A stretch of DNA of 64,000 nt from Bacteroidota bacterium (GTDB lineage: Bacteria > Bacteroidota > Bacteroidia > UBA4408): contig CAUJCU010000002.1 of the NCBI GenBank assembly GCA_963169745.1, positions 496,001 to 560,000 on the forward strand. Direction: 5' to 3'. Position numbers and translations under genes: made by a program. The notes beneath the pieces were generated by a model. The model worked only from the letters and a program-made list of their open reading frames with translations. It did not search any database and had not been told where the DNA came from. Shown one piece after another: positions 9,113 through 18,220 of the stretch (the stretch's first letter is position 1; every line of letters starts with the position of its first letter).

Positions 9113-10330
9113 TTATTTATTAACGTACTGTTGGGCCCTTCTTAACAAATCAATTCTATCGCTCTGTATTACGTATGATTCCCCTCCAAATTTAATTTGT
9201 GTACCTTCTGCCATACCCTTTAAAAACTGTAAATCTTCGTGCATGGTATGTATCGATCCCTTTGTTTTATAGGCTAACCATAGGTAACTGTAATTGAAAA
9301 GCCCAAATTGTGTACCGCATAACACAACATGAACAGGAACTTTTATTTGATCTAATAATTTATAGTCACGCATACCCGCATAATTATCAGCAATCAAGAT
9401 AATTTCTTTTGAATTAGGGAACTCATTCTGAGCATTTAAAATGGCCTCTACAACATTTTCAGCTATGTCGCCACTACAGCCCTTGGAAGTTGACTGTCTT
9501 AATAATCCATAAAAACTATCATAATTATTTGTTTCCATACAATATATCCCTCCGGTAGCACCATTTATTTTCTTTTTATCAGCAATACCATCACCGTCAT
9601 TAAAAAAAACAATATTCGTTTTTCCATTTAAACTAATCTTATATAAAAACCACAATGCCATTTGGCAAACATAGGGGCTCATGCTACAAGTTACATCAGC
9701 TACAACCGTGGCGTTATTATTCCATTTTTTATGCCTTCTAAAAACAGCAATTACCGTTGAATCAGCTAACATTTTAAACTTTTTTTCTATTTTAATATTT
9801 CTGCCTTTTTGAGTTTCACCCGGTTTTAATTCTTCATATTTCTGCGGCAAGGAATCATAATTACTCAATTCACTTAAATAATATGCCCCATTCGTTTCTG
9901 GAATATAGTAAATCACAATACCATGAAAATAAGTTTTTGCCTCTGCCTCTGACCTGCACTTCATTTGCCGGACTAATCTCCACTGAATTGACTCATTATT
10001 AATCAAGGTGGAGTTTACCTCTAATGCTTTATTAATTCTTCTTCGATTTAATTCTTTTAGGTCAATGCCATTAGGAAAATCGGTGTACACTAAATCCACT
10101 TGAATAATTTGAGCTTTTCTCAGGTTTGACTTATCCATTACAGAAATAATAGCCTCTTGTCCATAAGTCATATTGATTACAACAGCCTCCAAAAAACCAG
10201 CCCGATAAGTATAGACCGAGCTTTTTGTTTCTTTTAAATTTAAAATATCTTCAATCGTTCTGGTATCTGATTTAGAGTATGCTGTAATGGCATTACAAAA
10301 TAGCATTAGGGTTAGAATAAGTGCTTTCAT
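9113..10330 (-). CDS. Secreted protein with von Willebrand factor A-like domain
   Basis: A 405-residue exported protein (signal peptide 1-19, LILTLMLFCNAITAYS). The N-terminal 190 residues match no family I recognise. From about residue 205 the order of elements suggests a VWA fold: strand VVADVTCSMSPY with metal-site residues D212-x-T214-x-S216 (a Thr variant of the MIDAS DxSxS), strand NIVFFNDGDG (239-248), a GCSGDIAENVVEAILNA helix with possible MIDAS threonine/serine position near S286, and strand EIILIADNY with D315. The last 60 residues (KTKGSIHTMHEDLQFLKGMAEG) are specific to this protein. A VWA domain would bind metal and protein partners outside the cytoplasm. It points the same way as the giant adhesin upstream, but 440 bases and a terminator lie between. 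Confidence 0.65.
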   Translation of the reverse strand: MKALILTLMLFCNAITAYSKSDTRTIEDILNLKETKSSVYTYRAGFLEAVVINMTYGQEAIISVMDKSNLRKAQIIQVDLVYTDFPNGIDLKELNRRRINKALEVNSTLINNESIQWRLVRQMKCRSEAEAKTYFHGIVIYYIPETNGAYYLSELSNYDSLPQKYEELKPGETQKGRNIKIEKKFKMLADSTVIAVFRRHKKWNNNATVVADVTCSMSPYVCQMALWFLYKISLNGKTNIVFFNDGDGIADKKKINGATGGIYCMETNNYDSFYGLLRQSTSKGCSGDIAENVVEAILNAQNEFPNSKEIILIADNYAGMRDYKLLDQIKVPVHVVLCGTQFGLFNYSYLWLAYKTKGSIHTMHEDLQFLKGMAEGTQIKFGGESYVIQSDRIDLLRRAQQYVNK

Positions 10331-10717
10331 AATAACGATTATTTTTAATGAACAATACGAGTTGAATTATGAATGTAACGGCTAAAAAAAGAAACAAGTT
10401 TTCAATTTAACCTATTTTATAATTAGTAGCTTTTTATGTAATGAGGTGTCTTCGGTGCTTAAAATACGTTGAAAGAGATGATGCTGCAGCACTTTAGTTT
10501 AGCTAAAATATAGGCCTGAGTATGCCCGGTCTCTTTGGGTAATGTTTGTGTTTTGTGGATTTAAACACCAGTATGAAAAGAATAAAATTTAGCCGAACAA
10601 ACTAATTTAATTGATTTAATAGGGCGTCTTTCTTAAAAAGCTTCAAAGGAGTACTAATATTAGGCATTATTAATAAAGGTATTATTCCCAATAGACAGCT
10701 TCATTGATGATAGCTGT
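10331..10717. other. Intergenic region upstream of the VWA-like gene
   Basis: About 390 bases with no convincing open frame on either strand and no clear TAnnTTTG box facing the VWA-like gene. It must contain that gene's promoter, because the adhesin transcript is stopped by the terminator at its right edge, but I cannot point to it. Confidence 0.5.
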
Positions 10718-10752
10718 AAAAAAAAGCCCCCTGAAAAATTTCAGAGGGCTAT
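10718..10752 (-). terminator. Rho-independent terminator of the giant adhesin gene
   Basis: Read on the minus strand, AGCCCTCTGAAA pairs with TTTCAGGGGGCT (one mismatch) around an AATT centre, followed by eight T residues. It lies 18 bases past the adhesin stop codon. Confidence 0.88.
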
Positions 10753-10770
10753 TAACAAACAAATAATAAT

Positions 10771-13700
10771 TTACTGAGTTTTTACAAATCTAAATGTTCT
10801 TCGTTTGTTTTTTTGATTCGTAGCTACCATAATATATGAACCTTGAGCAAAGGATGAACCTATGTTTAGCTTATTATTAGAAATAATTTCTTGACTGAAA
10901 ACAATGTTGCCGATAACATCATATACTTTAACGTCAAAAACTTCATTGATATTTGTGTTAATCAATACGGTAGTTTCTTCATTAAAAGGGTTAGGCATTA
11001 CCATCAGATCGAAGCTTGTTGCGTCATTTGCTATGTCATCCAATAATGCTGCTGCTTCATTATTTGTATCATCTTCTCTATTCATACCAATAATACCAAT
11101 TAAACAAGGTGTTCCGAAAGCACCCCAGGTACTTGCAATACGTGCTCTTACTCTTACATTATATTGTGCCGGGAATGATAAAGCAGGGCTAACCGTATTC
11201 AAGAACAATACATTATTTGTTTGTAGTTTTGTTGCTACTACGGCTCCACTTATGGCATCTGAGAACTCAAACTCATATTGAATTGCTCCTGAAACAGGAT
11301 TTGCAATTAATCTATTATCGGCATTAATTTTATAGTTTTGTTTATTGCAATCTTGTATTCTGAGTGTAGTTTGAGGCACACCGTAAATACTTGGATCTAA
11401 CATTATTCCAATGGAGCAATCGGAGCTGTATGGCCCCACATTATTACCAATTTTTGCACGCACCTTAATATTCCAATTGGTTCCCCAATTTATTATAGGG
11501 CTTACACTATGAAGTAATATATAACTGGTAGTGGTTATTTTTGTAGCATACACCCCAAAGCTATTGCTAAATTGCCATTCGTATTGGGTAGCTCCGCTAA
11601 CCGGTAAACATGATATTGACGAAGTTTTAACATAGCTCATATTACCGCAAACGCCATTACTCATTTGTGTGGCAGGAACACAGTTCGTACCGGCTGATAT
11701 GGTAATTGATGTGCTTGCACTACATCCATTCAACTCAGTAACTGTTAAAGTATATGTACCTGCAGATGTTATATTCGTGTTGAAGCTTGTCCCCCCATTG
11801 CTCCATACATTTCCTGTAATATAATTACTGTTTAATACAATGGTTTGACCCGGACAGATACTCGTTGAACTTGCAGTAATTACTGGTGTTGTATTGCAAG
11901 GTGCACTGATTACCGTTATGTATTCAACATCAGAACAGGTGCTCCCATTACTTGAAATAGTTACCCTGTAATTACCCGGTGCTAAGCCTGTAAATTGTGT
12001 ACTGAGGACCTCCGTATAAGTTGTTAAATTGGAGTAATTGCCTGAAGATATTTCAGCATCAAGTGCTATTGAAACTATTCCGCAATAAGTACCTGCACCG
12101 TTTACGTTGATTGTTCCGTTGTTACCATTTGACGGTGTTGATGTTATGGCGGCAATATTTAATGTACAGGTTTGTGGCAGTACAGTAAAATCATAAGTAC
12201 CCGTGCAAAAGCCATAAAGTCCCGAACCTCCATCAATTGTGTAATTACCCGGAGCTAAATTATTGAATTCAAAAGTTGGCGAAGTGTTCATTGGCCACGA
12301 ATGAAAATCAATAAAGTCACCATTTAACCATAAAAAAACAGAACCATTGCTGCACATATACCCTGAAGGTGTAAAGCTTACCTGAGCAAGAGTACAACTA
12401 TCGGAGCCCGAAACGTAACTTACCTGAACATTGTTAATGCTGATATTACATGGATTAGGAGTAATGCTAAATGATTCTGTAATAAAATCCGATTCACCAA
12501 AATTAATAATATAATTTCCAGGGGCTAATGCGCCAACTGTAATACTTTGGTTGCCACCACCAGTATATGTAGAAGAGTAAACAAGATCATAAGATTCGTT
12601 GTAAACCTCAACTCCGGCAGCGTAACAAATTTGTCCATTTACAACAAAATTTACTGTTCCTTCAGTGCATGATGAAACACCAATTGAACTAGTGGTTATA
12701 TTACTAATTGTGTAAAGGGGGGCTACAGGGTCAATTGTAAAACTCAACGTATCGCCACAAGTAACATTTAATAAATTATTTACTGCTACTATTGAGTAGT
12801 TACCCGGTGCTATATTATCAAAATATAAACCTGTGCCATTACCTGTAGTCCAGTTTATCGTATTTAAAATGGTTCCGTTTTGAATTAGTGCCACAGCGCC
12901 TGTACCGCAGGTAGTTCCTGTAACATCAAAATCTATTTTGCCTTGAACACAATTAGACACCCCTGTTGATGAAACAGATGAATTAGCAATATTAATATTA
13001 CATGCTGCGGGAACTACTTCGAATGGATAATCAATTTCGCAGCCAGCACTGCTTAAGTGTAAGTTATAATTTCCTGTTGAAGCGATGTATATTTCTGTAC
13101 TCACACTTCCTGTTAAGTAATATGTTTCGAGAGTTGAACCATTCTGATTTAAGGTAAGAACACTTCCGGGGCAATTGCCTAAATTTAAATCATAGCCAAA
13201 TGCATAATAACAACCATTGGTTTGTGAAGGGTTAATGGTTACATTGTTAAATTGCAAATTGCTGCAAGGAGCCGGATCGATACTAAAATTATATGTTTCG
13301 CTGCATGTTCCCGAGGTGTTGAACACTTTTAAAGTATAGTTTCCTACAGGAATGTTTTCAATAGTGTTGGCTACAATGCCATCAATACTTGGAATATTGC
13401 TTTGATACACCACTGTTGAAGTTGTATTATTTGTTAACCTTACAAATGAAACAGAACAATCGGTGGAAATTACATAATACGAAAGTTTACCTATGGTGCA
13501 AGAACCAGCGCCTACAAGGCTTACTGTTTCATTATACAAATTGATATCGCAAATAGGGCTAATCGTGAATGGGTAATTAAAACTGCAACCGCTCGCATTA
13601 GTAACTTGTACACTGTAACTTCCAACATTCAAGTAGTTGAAATTATAATCACCTGCTGCATTAATTTGTACTATTGAAAGAACTAATCCGGTATTGTTTA

Positions 13701-16700
13701 AAAGTTGCATTGATGTATTATTACAAATATCACCGGAAAGGTTAAATGCAATTGCTCCATTATCATCTTCATCACAAGCTTGTGTGAATACTGCATTACT
13801 AATTGCAATATTGCAGAGCGAGGAAGCAATGCTAAATGTTGCAATAGCTCCACAATAGTGACCCGCATCAACATAATTTGTAATGGCCTCTATACTGTAA
13901 TTACCTGCAGGTAGTGGGCCAAAGTTAATTGTACTTCCTGGTGTCCATGATTGTTGACCAATATTATTATTTAAACCATCATACAGAACTACCTGATTTG
14001 TAGTACCGCATTGAGTTCCTGTTACATTAAATGAAACAGTTCCGGCACTGCATGAAGCAGGTGTTGTGCTTACATTATTAATTGCAATATCGCAGGGCGA
14101 TGAAGCAATGCTAAATGTTGCAATAGCTCCACAATAGTGACCGGCATCAACATAATTTGTAATGGCCTCTATACTGTAATTACCAGCAGGTAGCGAACCA
14201 AAGTTAATTGGAGCACCAGAAGTCCATGATTGTTGACCAATATTATTATTTAAACCATCATACAAAACTACCTGATTTATGGTACCGCATTGTGCCCCGG
14301 TAACATTAAATGAAACTGTTCCGGCAGTGCATGAAACAGGTGTTGTGCTTACATTATTAATTGGAATATCGCAGGGCAAATTGGTTAATGTATAATTTAC
14401 TGTTGATAAGCAAGTGCCTGAGCCAGTATATGACAATGTAATTACATAATTGCCTGCACTCAAATTCTGAATAACTTCAGCAAGTGGTGCAGCAGATGAA
14501 TAGTCGGCAATCAGAAGATTTGAACCGTCTTTAGTTATATTTAAAATATAATTATTCCCATAGGCATTGCCACTCATGTTTATTGTTAATGAACCATTTG
14601 AACAGCCATTATTGGGGTCAATATGATTGGTAACACTTACATTTAAGGTGCACGTAGAGGCCCCTGCAGTAATGGTAAAATCTTGAGTAACTTCACAAAT
14701 ACCGTTGCTAAAAACAATTTGATAATCATCGGGCGGAAGACTTGAAAAACTTACCGGAGTTGATGAACCCGATGGTGTAACATTATTTGAAAAATACGCA
14801 AATCCATCTTTCATAATTGTTACTGTATAGCCGGAGCATTCGGCACCAGACACATTGAAATTGGCACTCCCCAAATAACTAAGATCGGCAGCAGCATTGG
14901 TTATAACCAAATCCGTAATTGCCAAATTACAACTACTTGGAGGGTTAACAGTAAAATTGCTTTCAACAATGCAAGTGCCCGGTGTTAAGTGATCTGCATA
15001 AGCTACTACAGTATAATTTCCGGGTTGAAGATATGAAAACCCTATTAGCCCGGTACCATAAGATTCATAAATTGAGAATGATTGTATCCAAGTACCATCC
15101 ATGTATAGATCCACTAAATATTGTCCGTTGCAGGTTATTCCATTTATTTGGGCAGTGTAATCTGTCCCGCTGCATCCAGTGTTAATAACTTCATTAATTA
15201 TTGATAGATTACATCCGTTATTGGGTATAGTAAAACTACCTGTTATCGGGCATCTTCGCTCTGATAAAGCTGCTGTATAGGATCCTATGGTATAAAAAGT
15301 GTAGGTGTAATTCCCAGCAGGAAGGTTTACTTCAGCCGTTACATTATCTCCCGCAATATATGATGTATTTAAAACTCCAACTGTATCACCGCCATTAAAA
15401 ATATAGCCAATGTATGTTTGAAAAATACAGCGTTGAGGATCAACAATGTTTAAGGTAAATTTTCCATTACTACAATTGTTTGAAGCGGCTTCTGTTGTGG
15501 TACTTAAAGTATAAGCATCGCAATAATTTAAATACACGTTAAATCCTGTTGTGGCTGCACACAGATCTACAACAGCAAGTGGTCCGCTTCTTACTTCATA
15601 AGAGCCATCAACGCCTGTATTAAAAACTACAGTTCGCCCACCAGGTGCCCCAAAAAAAGTTGGATGTGGTTGCCACGGTCCGCCATCAACACGGGATTCA
15701 AATTGGTAAAGAGTTGAAGGATCTGTTGCATCGGCTACAACTGCTGTCACTACTACATAACCACAAGGAGCCAAACTGGTATCTAATGAAACCGAGATAT
15801 TACCAACAGGACAAGGGTCAATCAACAAAAATCCGTACTCGTTAAAACAAGTATTACCCACGTTTTCACCTGAAAATGCTTGTATTTGATACAAGCCGGC
15901 ACCCAGATTTTGAAATTCAAAAACCGGACTAGACACAGGTACTACCTGACTTGTAATAAAATTACCGTTATCAAATAATTTTACTAAATAGTTTCCGGAA
16001 CAAGTTGTTCCGGTAACAGTACCCGTAACTGCACCATCATGGTTTCCGGTAATTGAAACTTCAGTTAATACTGGATTAAGAATGAGCACATCGCAAGTTG
16101 TTTCTGAAATACTTATACTTTGCTGTACTGTACAGGGGGTTGTAGCGTCATCACTTAATGTTATTGTATAAACACCAGCAGGTACATCATATATTTGTAC
16201 AGCCGAGTAGGTTTGGGTTTGTGTGGCGTAAAAGCTGCTAAAATAACTGCCATCTTTTTCAATTAACACATAATAATTACCATTAGCCGTATTGCCACTT
16301 GCATTAAAGTAGATAGAACCATTGTTGCAACCGCTCGAAATATTGTTGGCAGTTAATGAACTAATTGCAACATAGCAAGGCAAATTGTTTAAAGTAAAGA
16401 ATTGACTAGTAACACAAGTTGAACCATAAGCTGAGAATAATTTTAGCTCATAAGTACCCGCTTCTAAACCCCAAATTGTTTCTGGGCCTGAACTACCAGT
16501 TACTGGAATATAATCTGTGAGTTGAAGCACTGATTCTTTATATAGCTCATAGTAATAACTTCCTCCACAATTTGAACCTTGTGCATTAAAAAAAACTTTT
16601 CCGTTGTTCCCAACATTTATTGTTGGTTCGATAAAACTAAAGTCTGCAATTGTTGTATTGCATGTTGGCTCTGTAAGGGCAAATGTTTGTGTTGCAATAC

Positions 16701-18030
16701 AACCTACAGAACCGTTAGTAATTTCGATGGAATAACTGCCCGCAGGCATTGATGTTAGATTTAAAGTTCCGGCTCCTGCTGTTTCACTGGGATAATAGTC
16801 TCCAAAAAAGTTACCATCTTTTGAAAGAGAAACAGTATACGAGTTGTTGCAGGTAATACCTGTGAATACCGCATCTAATGCTCCATCATTACAGCCAGCC
16901 CCACTTAGATTTGTTGGTAGTAGATTAGAAATGGAAATATCACAGGCAGGATCTTCTATGGCAATTACTTCTTCATGTTGGCATTCATAACTGTTAGGGT
17001 CATCATTATTTAATACACTTACGTAATAAGTGCCAGGGGCTAAATTATCAATTTCAAATACTCCTGCTCCGTTAGTTTCATAAGCATAATAGATGGCTGG
17101 AGTACCCCCGTTAAAGTTTATTTTTACAAGATAAACACCAGCTCTAGATTCTCCGGTAATATCCAAGGTAATTTTTCCATTATTACAACCATTTGCACTA
17201 GGCTGAATTGTTGATGATGTGAAATTCATATCACAGGGAGGTTCTCCTACAGTAATATTACCTGAGTAAAAACAAGCACTTGGATAAGACATATTGCCAC
17301 CATTAGTAATTTTAAGGGTGTAATTACCTGGGTGTAAGTTGGTTTGTGTTGCAGTTAAAATACCGGGGGCAGGAGCCGGTTGTCCTAAAGCGTCCGTAAT
17401 AGTACCTGAGCTACTAATTAGGCTATAAAACCAATTGTCTAAGCATGGATACCCGGCAGTAAAACTAAAGCTTATCGCTCCATCAAAAGAACCATTGACT
17501 GAAGAATTTGTAACATTTATATCAGGCAAAATGGCTGGGCAGGGCGGTTGATTTATTGTTACATCAGTGGTTCCCGTACAGCCCGATTCGGTAACTACAA
17601 AAATCCTGTATGATCCAGCCATAAATGATGCTAAATGTATTGAACCAGGAGCTTGAAGCCCCCCATATGAAGCAATTATACTTAAATTAAACAAGGGTCT
17701 TATTTCCCATGAATACCACTCAGCAGTTTGTGGTGTAAAATAAATTTCACCATCCATGCAACCGGGGTTATTTACATGTACAACGCTTGCAACGATGCTA
17801 ACCGTACATGCATCATCTTGTAATTCATCCTTTGCATTAGCAAACTCAAAATTAAATATTTGCATTATCAACAAAATTGGAATTACCATCTTTCGATTAA
17901 AAAAACAGACTGTTCTTTTAATACTTTTTTCGGGTAAATTAATTTGGGGCAACCTTTTGTGGTCATCTCTGAGGCTAATGCTATTTGAATTATAATGTTC
18001 AAATAGTTTTAATAGATTGGCTACTTTCAT
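10771..18030 (-). CDS. Giant T9SS-secreted repeat adhesin (2419 residues)
   Basis: A very large surface protein built almost entirely from about 21 tandem beta-sandwich repeats of 85-110 residues. Each unit opens with Cys-x-[ILV] and a strand such as ISINNV, has a Gly-rich turn near 'C.NG.I.F...G..C', and closes with a turn of the type LAPGNYTI followed by a Cys and a strand ending in Pro-Cys, which starts the next unit. Four or so cysteines per unit suggest disulfide-stabilised rods. After the repeats come an Ig-like domain (CPGQTIVLNS), two related domains of about 90 residues (VSGATQYEWQFS, VSGAIQYEFEFS) and a T9SS type A sorting domain (VMPNPFNEETTVLI...). The first ATG is supported by a -7 box 27 bases upstream; a second Met (residue 48) just before the hydrophobic signal segment MVIPILLIMQIFNF is the alternative start at 17889. 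Probable role: adhesion or matrix. No enzymatic domain is seen. Confidence 0.85.
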   Translation of the reverse strand: MKVANLLKLFEHYNSNSISLRDDHKRLPQINLPEKSIKRTVCFFNRKMVIPILLIMQIFNFEFANAKDELQDDACTVSIVASVVHVNNPGCMDGEIYFTPQTAEWYSWEIRPLFNLSIIASYGGLQAPGSIHLASFMAGSYRIFVVTESGCTGTTDVTINQPPCPAILPDINVTNSSVNGSFDGAISFSFTAGYPCLDNWFYSLISSSGTITDALGQPAPAPGILTATQTNLHPGNYTLKITNGGNMSYPSACFYSGNITVGEPPCDMNFTSSTIQPSANGCNNGKITLDITGESRAGVYLVKINFNGGTPAIYYAYETNGAGVFEIDNLAPGTYYVSVLNNDDPNSYECQHEEVIAIEDPACDISISNLLPTNLSGAGCNDGALDAVFTGITCNNSYTVSLSKDGNFFGDYYPSETAGAGTLNLTSMPAGSYSIEITNGSVGCIATQTFALTEPTCNTTIADFSFIEPTINVGNNGKVFFNAQGSNCGGSYYYELYKESVLQLTDYIPVTGSSGPETIWGLEAGTYELKLFSAYGSTCVTSQFFTLNNLPCYVAISSLTANNISSGCNNGSIYFNASGNTANGNYYVLIEKDGSYFSSFYATQTQTYSAVQIYDVPAGVYTITLSDDATTPCTVQQSISISETTCDVLILNPVLTEVSITGNHDGAVTGTVTGTTCSGNYLVKLFDNGNFITSQVVPVSSPVFEFQNLGAGLYQIQAFSGENVGNTCFNEYGFLLIDPCPVGNISVSLDTSLAPCGYVVVTAVVADATDPSTLYQFESRVDGGPWQPHPTFFGAPGGRTVVFNTGVDGSYEVRSGPLAVVDLCAATTGFNVYLNYCDAYTLSTTTEAASNNCSNGKFTLNIVDPQRCIFQTYIGYIFNGGDTVGVLNTSYIAGDNVTAEVNLPAGNYTYTFYTIGSYTAALSERRCPITGSFTIPNNGCNLSIINEVINTGCSGTDYTAQINGITCNGQYLVDLYMDGTWIQSFSIYESYGTGLIGFSYLQPGNYTVVAYADHLTPGTCIVESNFTVNPPSSCNLAITDLVITNAAADLSYLGSANFNVSGAECSGYTVTIMKDGFAYFSNNVTPSGSSTPVSFSSLPPDDYQIVFSNGICEVTQDFTITAGASTCTLNVSVTNHIDPNNGCSNGSLTINMSGNAYGNNYILNITKDGSNLLIADYSSAAPLAEVIQNLSAGNYVITLSYTGSGTCLSTVNYTLTNLPCDIPINNVSTTPVSCTAGTVSFNVTGAQCGTINQVVLYDGLNNNIGQQSWTSGAPINFGSLPAGNYSIEAITNYVDAGHYCGAIATFSIASSPCDIAINNVSTTPASCSAGTVSFNVTGTQCGTTNQVVLYDGLNNNIGQQSWTPGSTINFGPLPAGNYSIEAITNYVDAGHYCGAIATFSIASSLCNIAISNAVFTQACDEDDNGAIAFNLSGDICNNTSMQLLNNTGLVLSIVQINAAGDYNFNYLNVGSYSVQVTNASGCSFNYPFTISPICDINLYNETVSLVGAGSCTIGKLSYYVISTDCSVSFVRLTNNTTSTVVYQSNIPSIDGIVANTIENIPVGNYTLKVFNTSGTCSETYNFSIDPAPCSNLQFNNVTINPSQTNGCYYAFGYDLNLGNCPGSVLTLNQNGSTLETYYLTGSVSTEIYIASTGNYNLHLSSAGCEIDYPFEVVPAACNINIANSSVSSTGVSNCVQGKIDFDVTGTTCGTGAVALIQNGTILNTINWTTGNGTGLYFDNIAPGNYSIVAVNNLLNVTCGDTLSFTIDPVAPLYTISNITTSSIGVSSCTEGTVNFVVNGQICYAAGVEVYNESYDLVYSSTYTGGGNQSITVGALAPGNYIINFGESDFITESFSITPNPCNISINNVQVSYVSGSDSCTLAQVSFTPSGYMCSNGSVFLWLNGDFIDFHSWPMNTSPTFEFNNLAPGNYTIDGGSGLYGFCTGTYDFTVLPQTCTLNIAAITSTPSNGNNGTINVNGAGTYCGIVSIALDAEISSGNYSNLTTYTEVLSTQFTGLAPGNYRVTISSNGSTCSDVEYITVISAPCNTTPVITASSTSICPGQTIVLNSNYITGNVWSNGGTSFNTNITSAGTYTLTVTELNGCSASTSITISAGTNCVPATQMSNGVCGNMSYVKTSSISCLPVSGATQYEWQFSNSFGVYATKITTTSYILLHSVSPIINWGTNWNIKVRAKIGNNVGPYSSDCSIGIMLDPSIYGVPQTTLRIQDCNKQNYKINADNRLIANPVSGAIQYEFEFSDAISGAVVATKLQTNNVLFLNTVSPALSFPAQYNVRVRARIASTWGAFGTPCLIGIIGMNREDDTNNEAAALLDDIANDATSFDLMVMPNPFNEETTVLINTNINEVFDVKVYDVIGNIVFSQEIISNNKLNIGSSFAQGSYIMVATNQKNKRRTFRFVKTQ
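13802..14359 (-). repeat. Two near-identical tandem 279-bp units inside the adhesin gene
   Basis: Unit 1 (13802-14080) and unit 2 (14081-14359) are in register with a period of exactly 279 bases, or 93 codons. Both encode the block with VLYDGLNNNIGQQSW and SIEAITNYVDAGHY, differing at only a handful of residues, while the neighbouring adhesin repeats have diverged far more. This points to a recent in-frame duplication of one repeat module. Confidence 0.92.
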
Positions 18031-18056
18031 TGTTAATAAATTTTATAAATTATTGT

Positions 18057-18064
18057 CAAAAATA
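18057..18064 (-). promoter_or_regulatory. Candidate -7 box of the adhesin gene
   Basis: On the minus strand this reads TATTTTTG, a full match to TAnnTTTG, 27 bases upstream of the adhesin's first ATG, the same spacing as for several other genes here. No TTTG -33 box is found at the usual distance, so the promoter may depend on an activator. Confidence 0.5.
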
Positions 18065-18220
18065 TTGTGGATACCCCTGTAAGTAAAGCTAGAATTAGTG
18101 AAAGGGGAAATAATAACAGTAAGTTGCCCCCAATGAAAAATAAAAGGGAATTTTGATAGTATTTTAGATATTTTCTTTAATATTGCTAATAATCTATAAT
18201 AAGGCTCAACATAATTTACT

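Noticed and set aside
10904-11281. A 125-codon open frame on the + strand opposite the adhesin C-terminus
   Set aside because: It is antisense to the T9SS sorting domain and preceding domain, has no promoter or recognisable features, and its composition mirrors the real gene.
13802-14359. CRISPR-like or insertion-sequence repeats
   Set aside because: The repeats are long, directly adjacent and in frame within one gene, without spacers, inverted ends or transposase.
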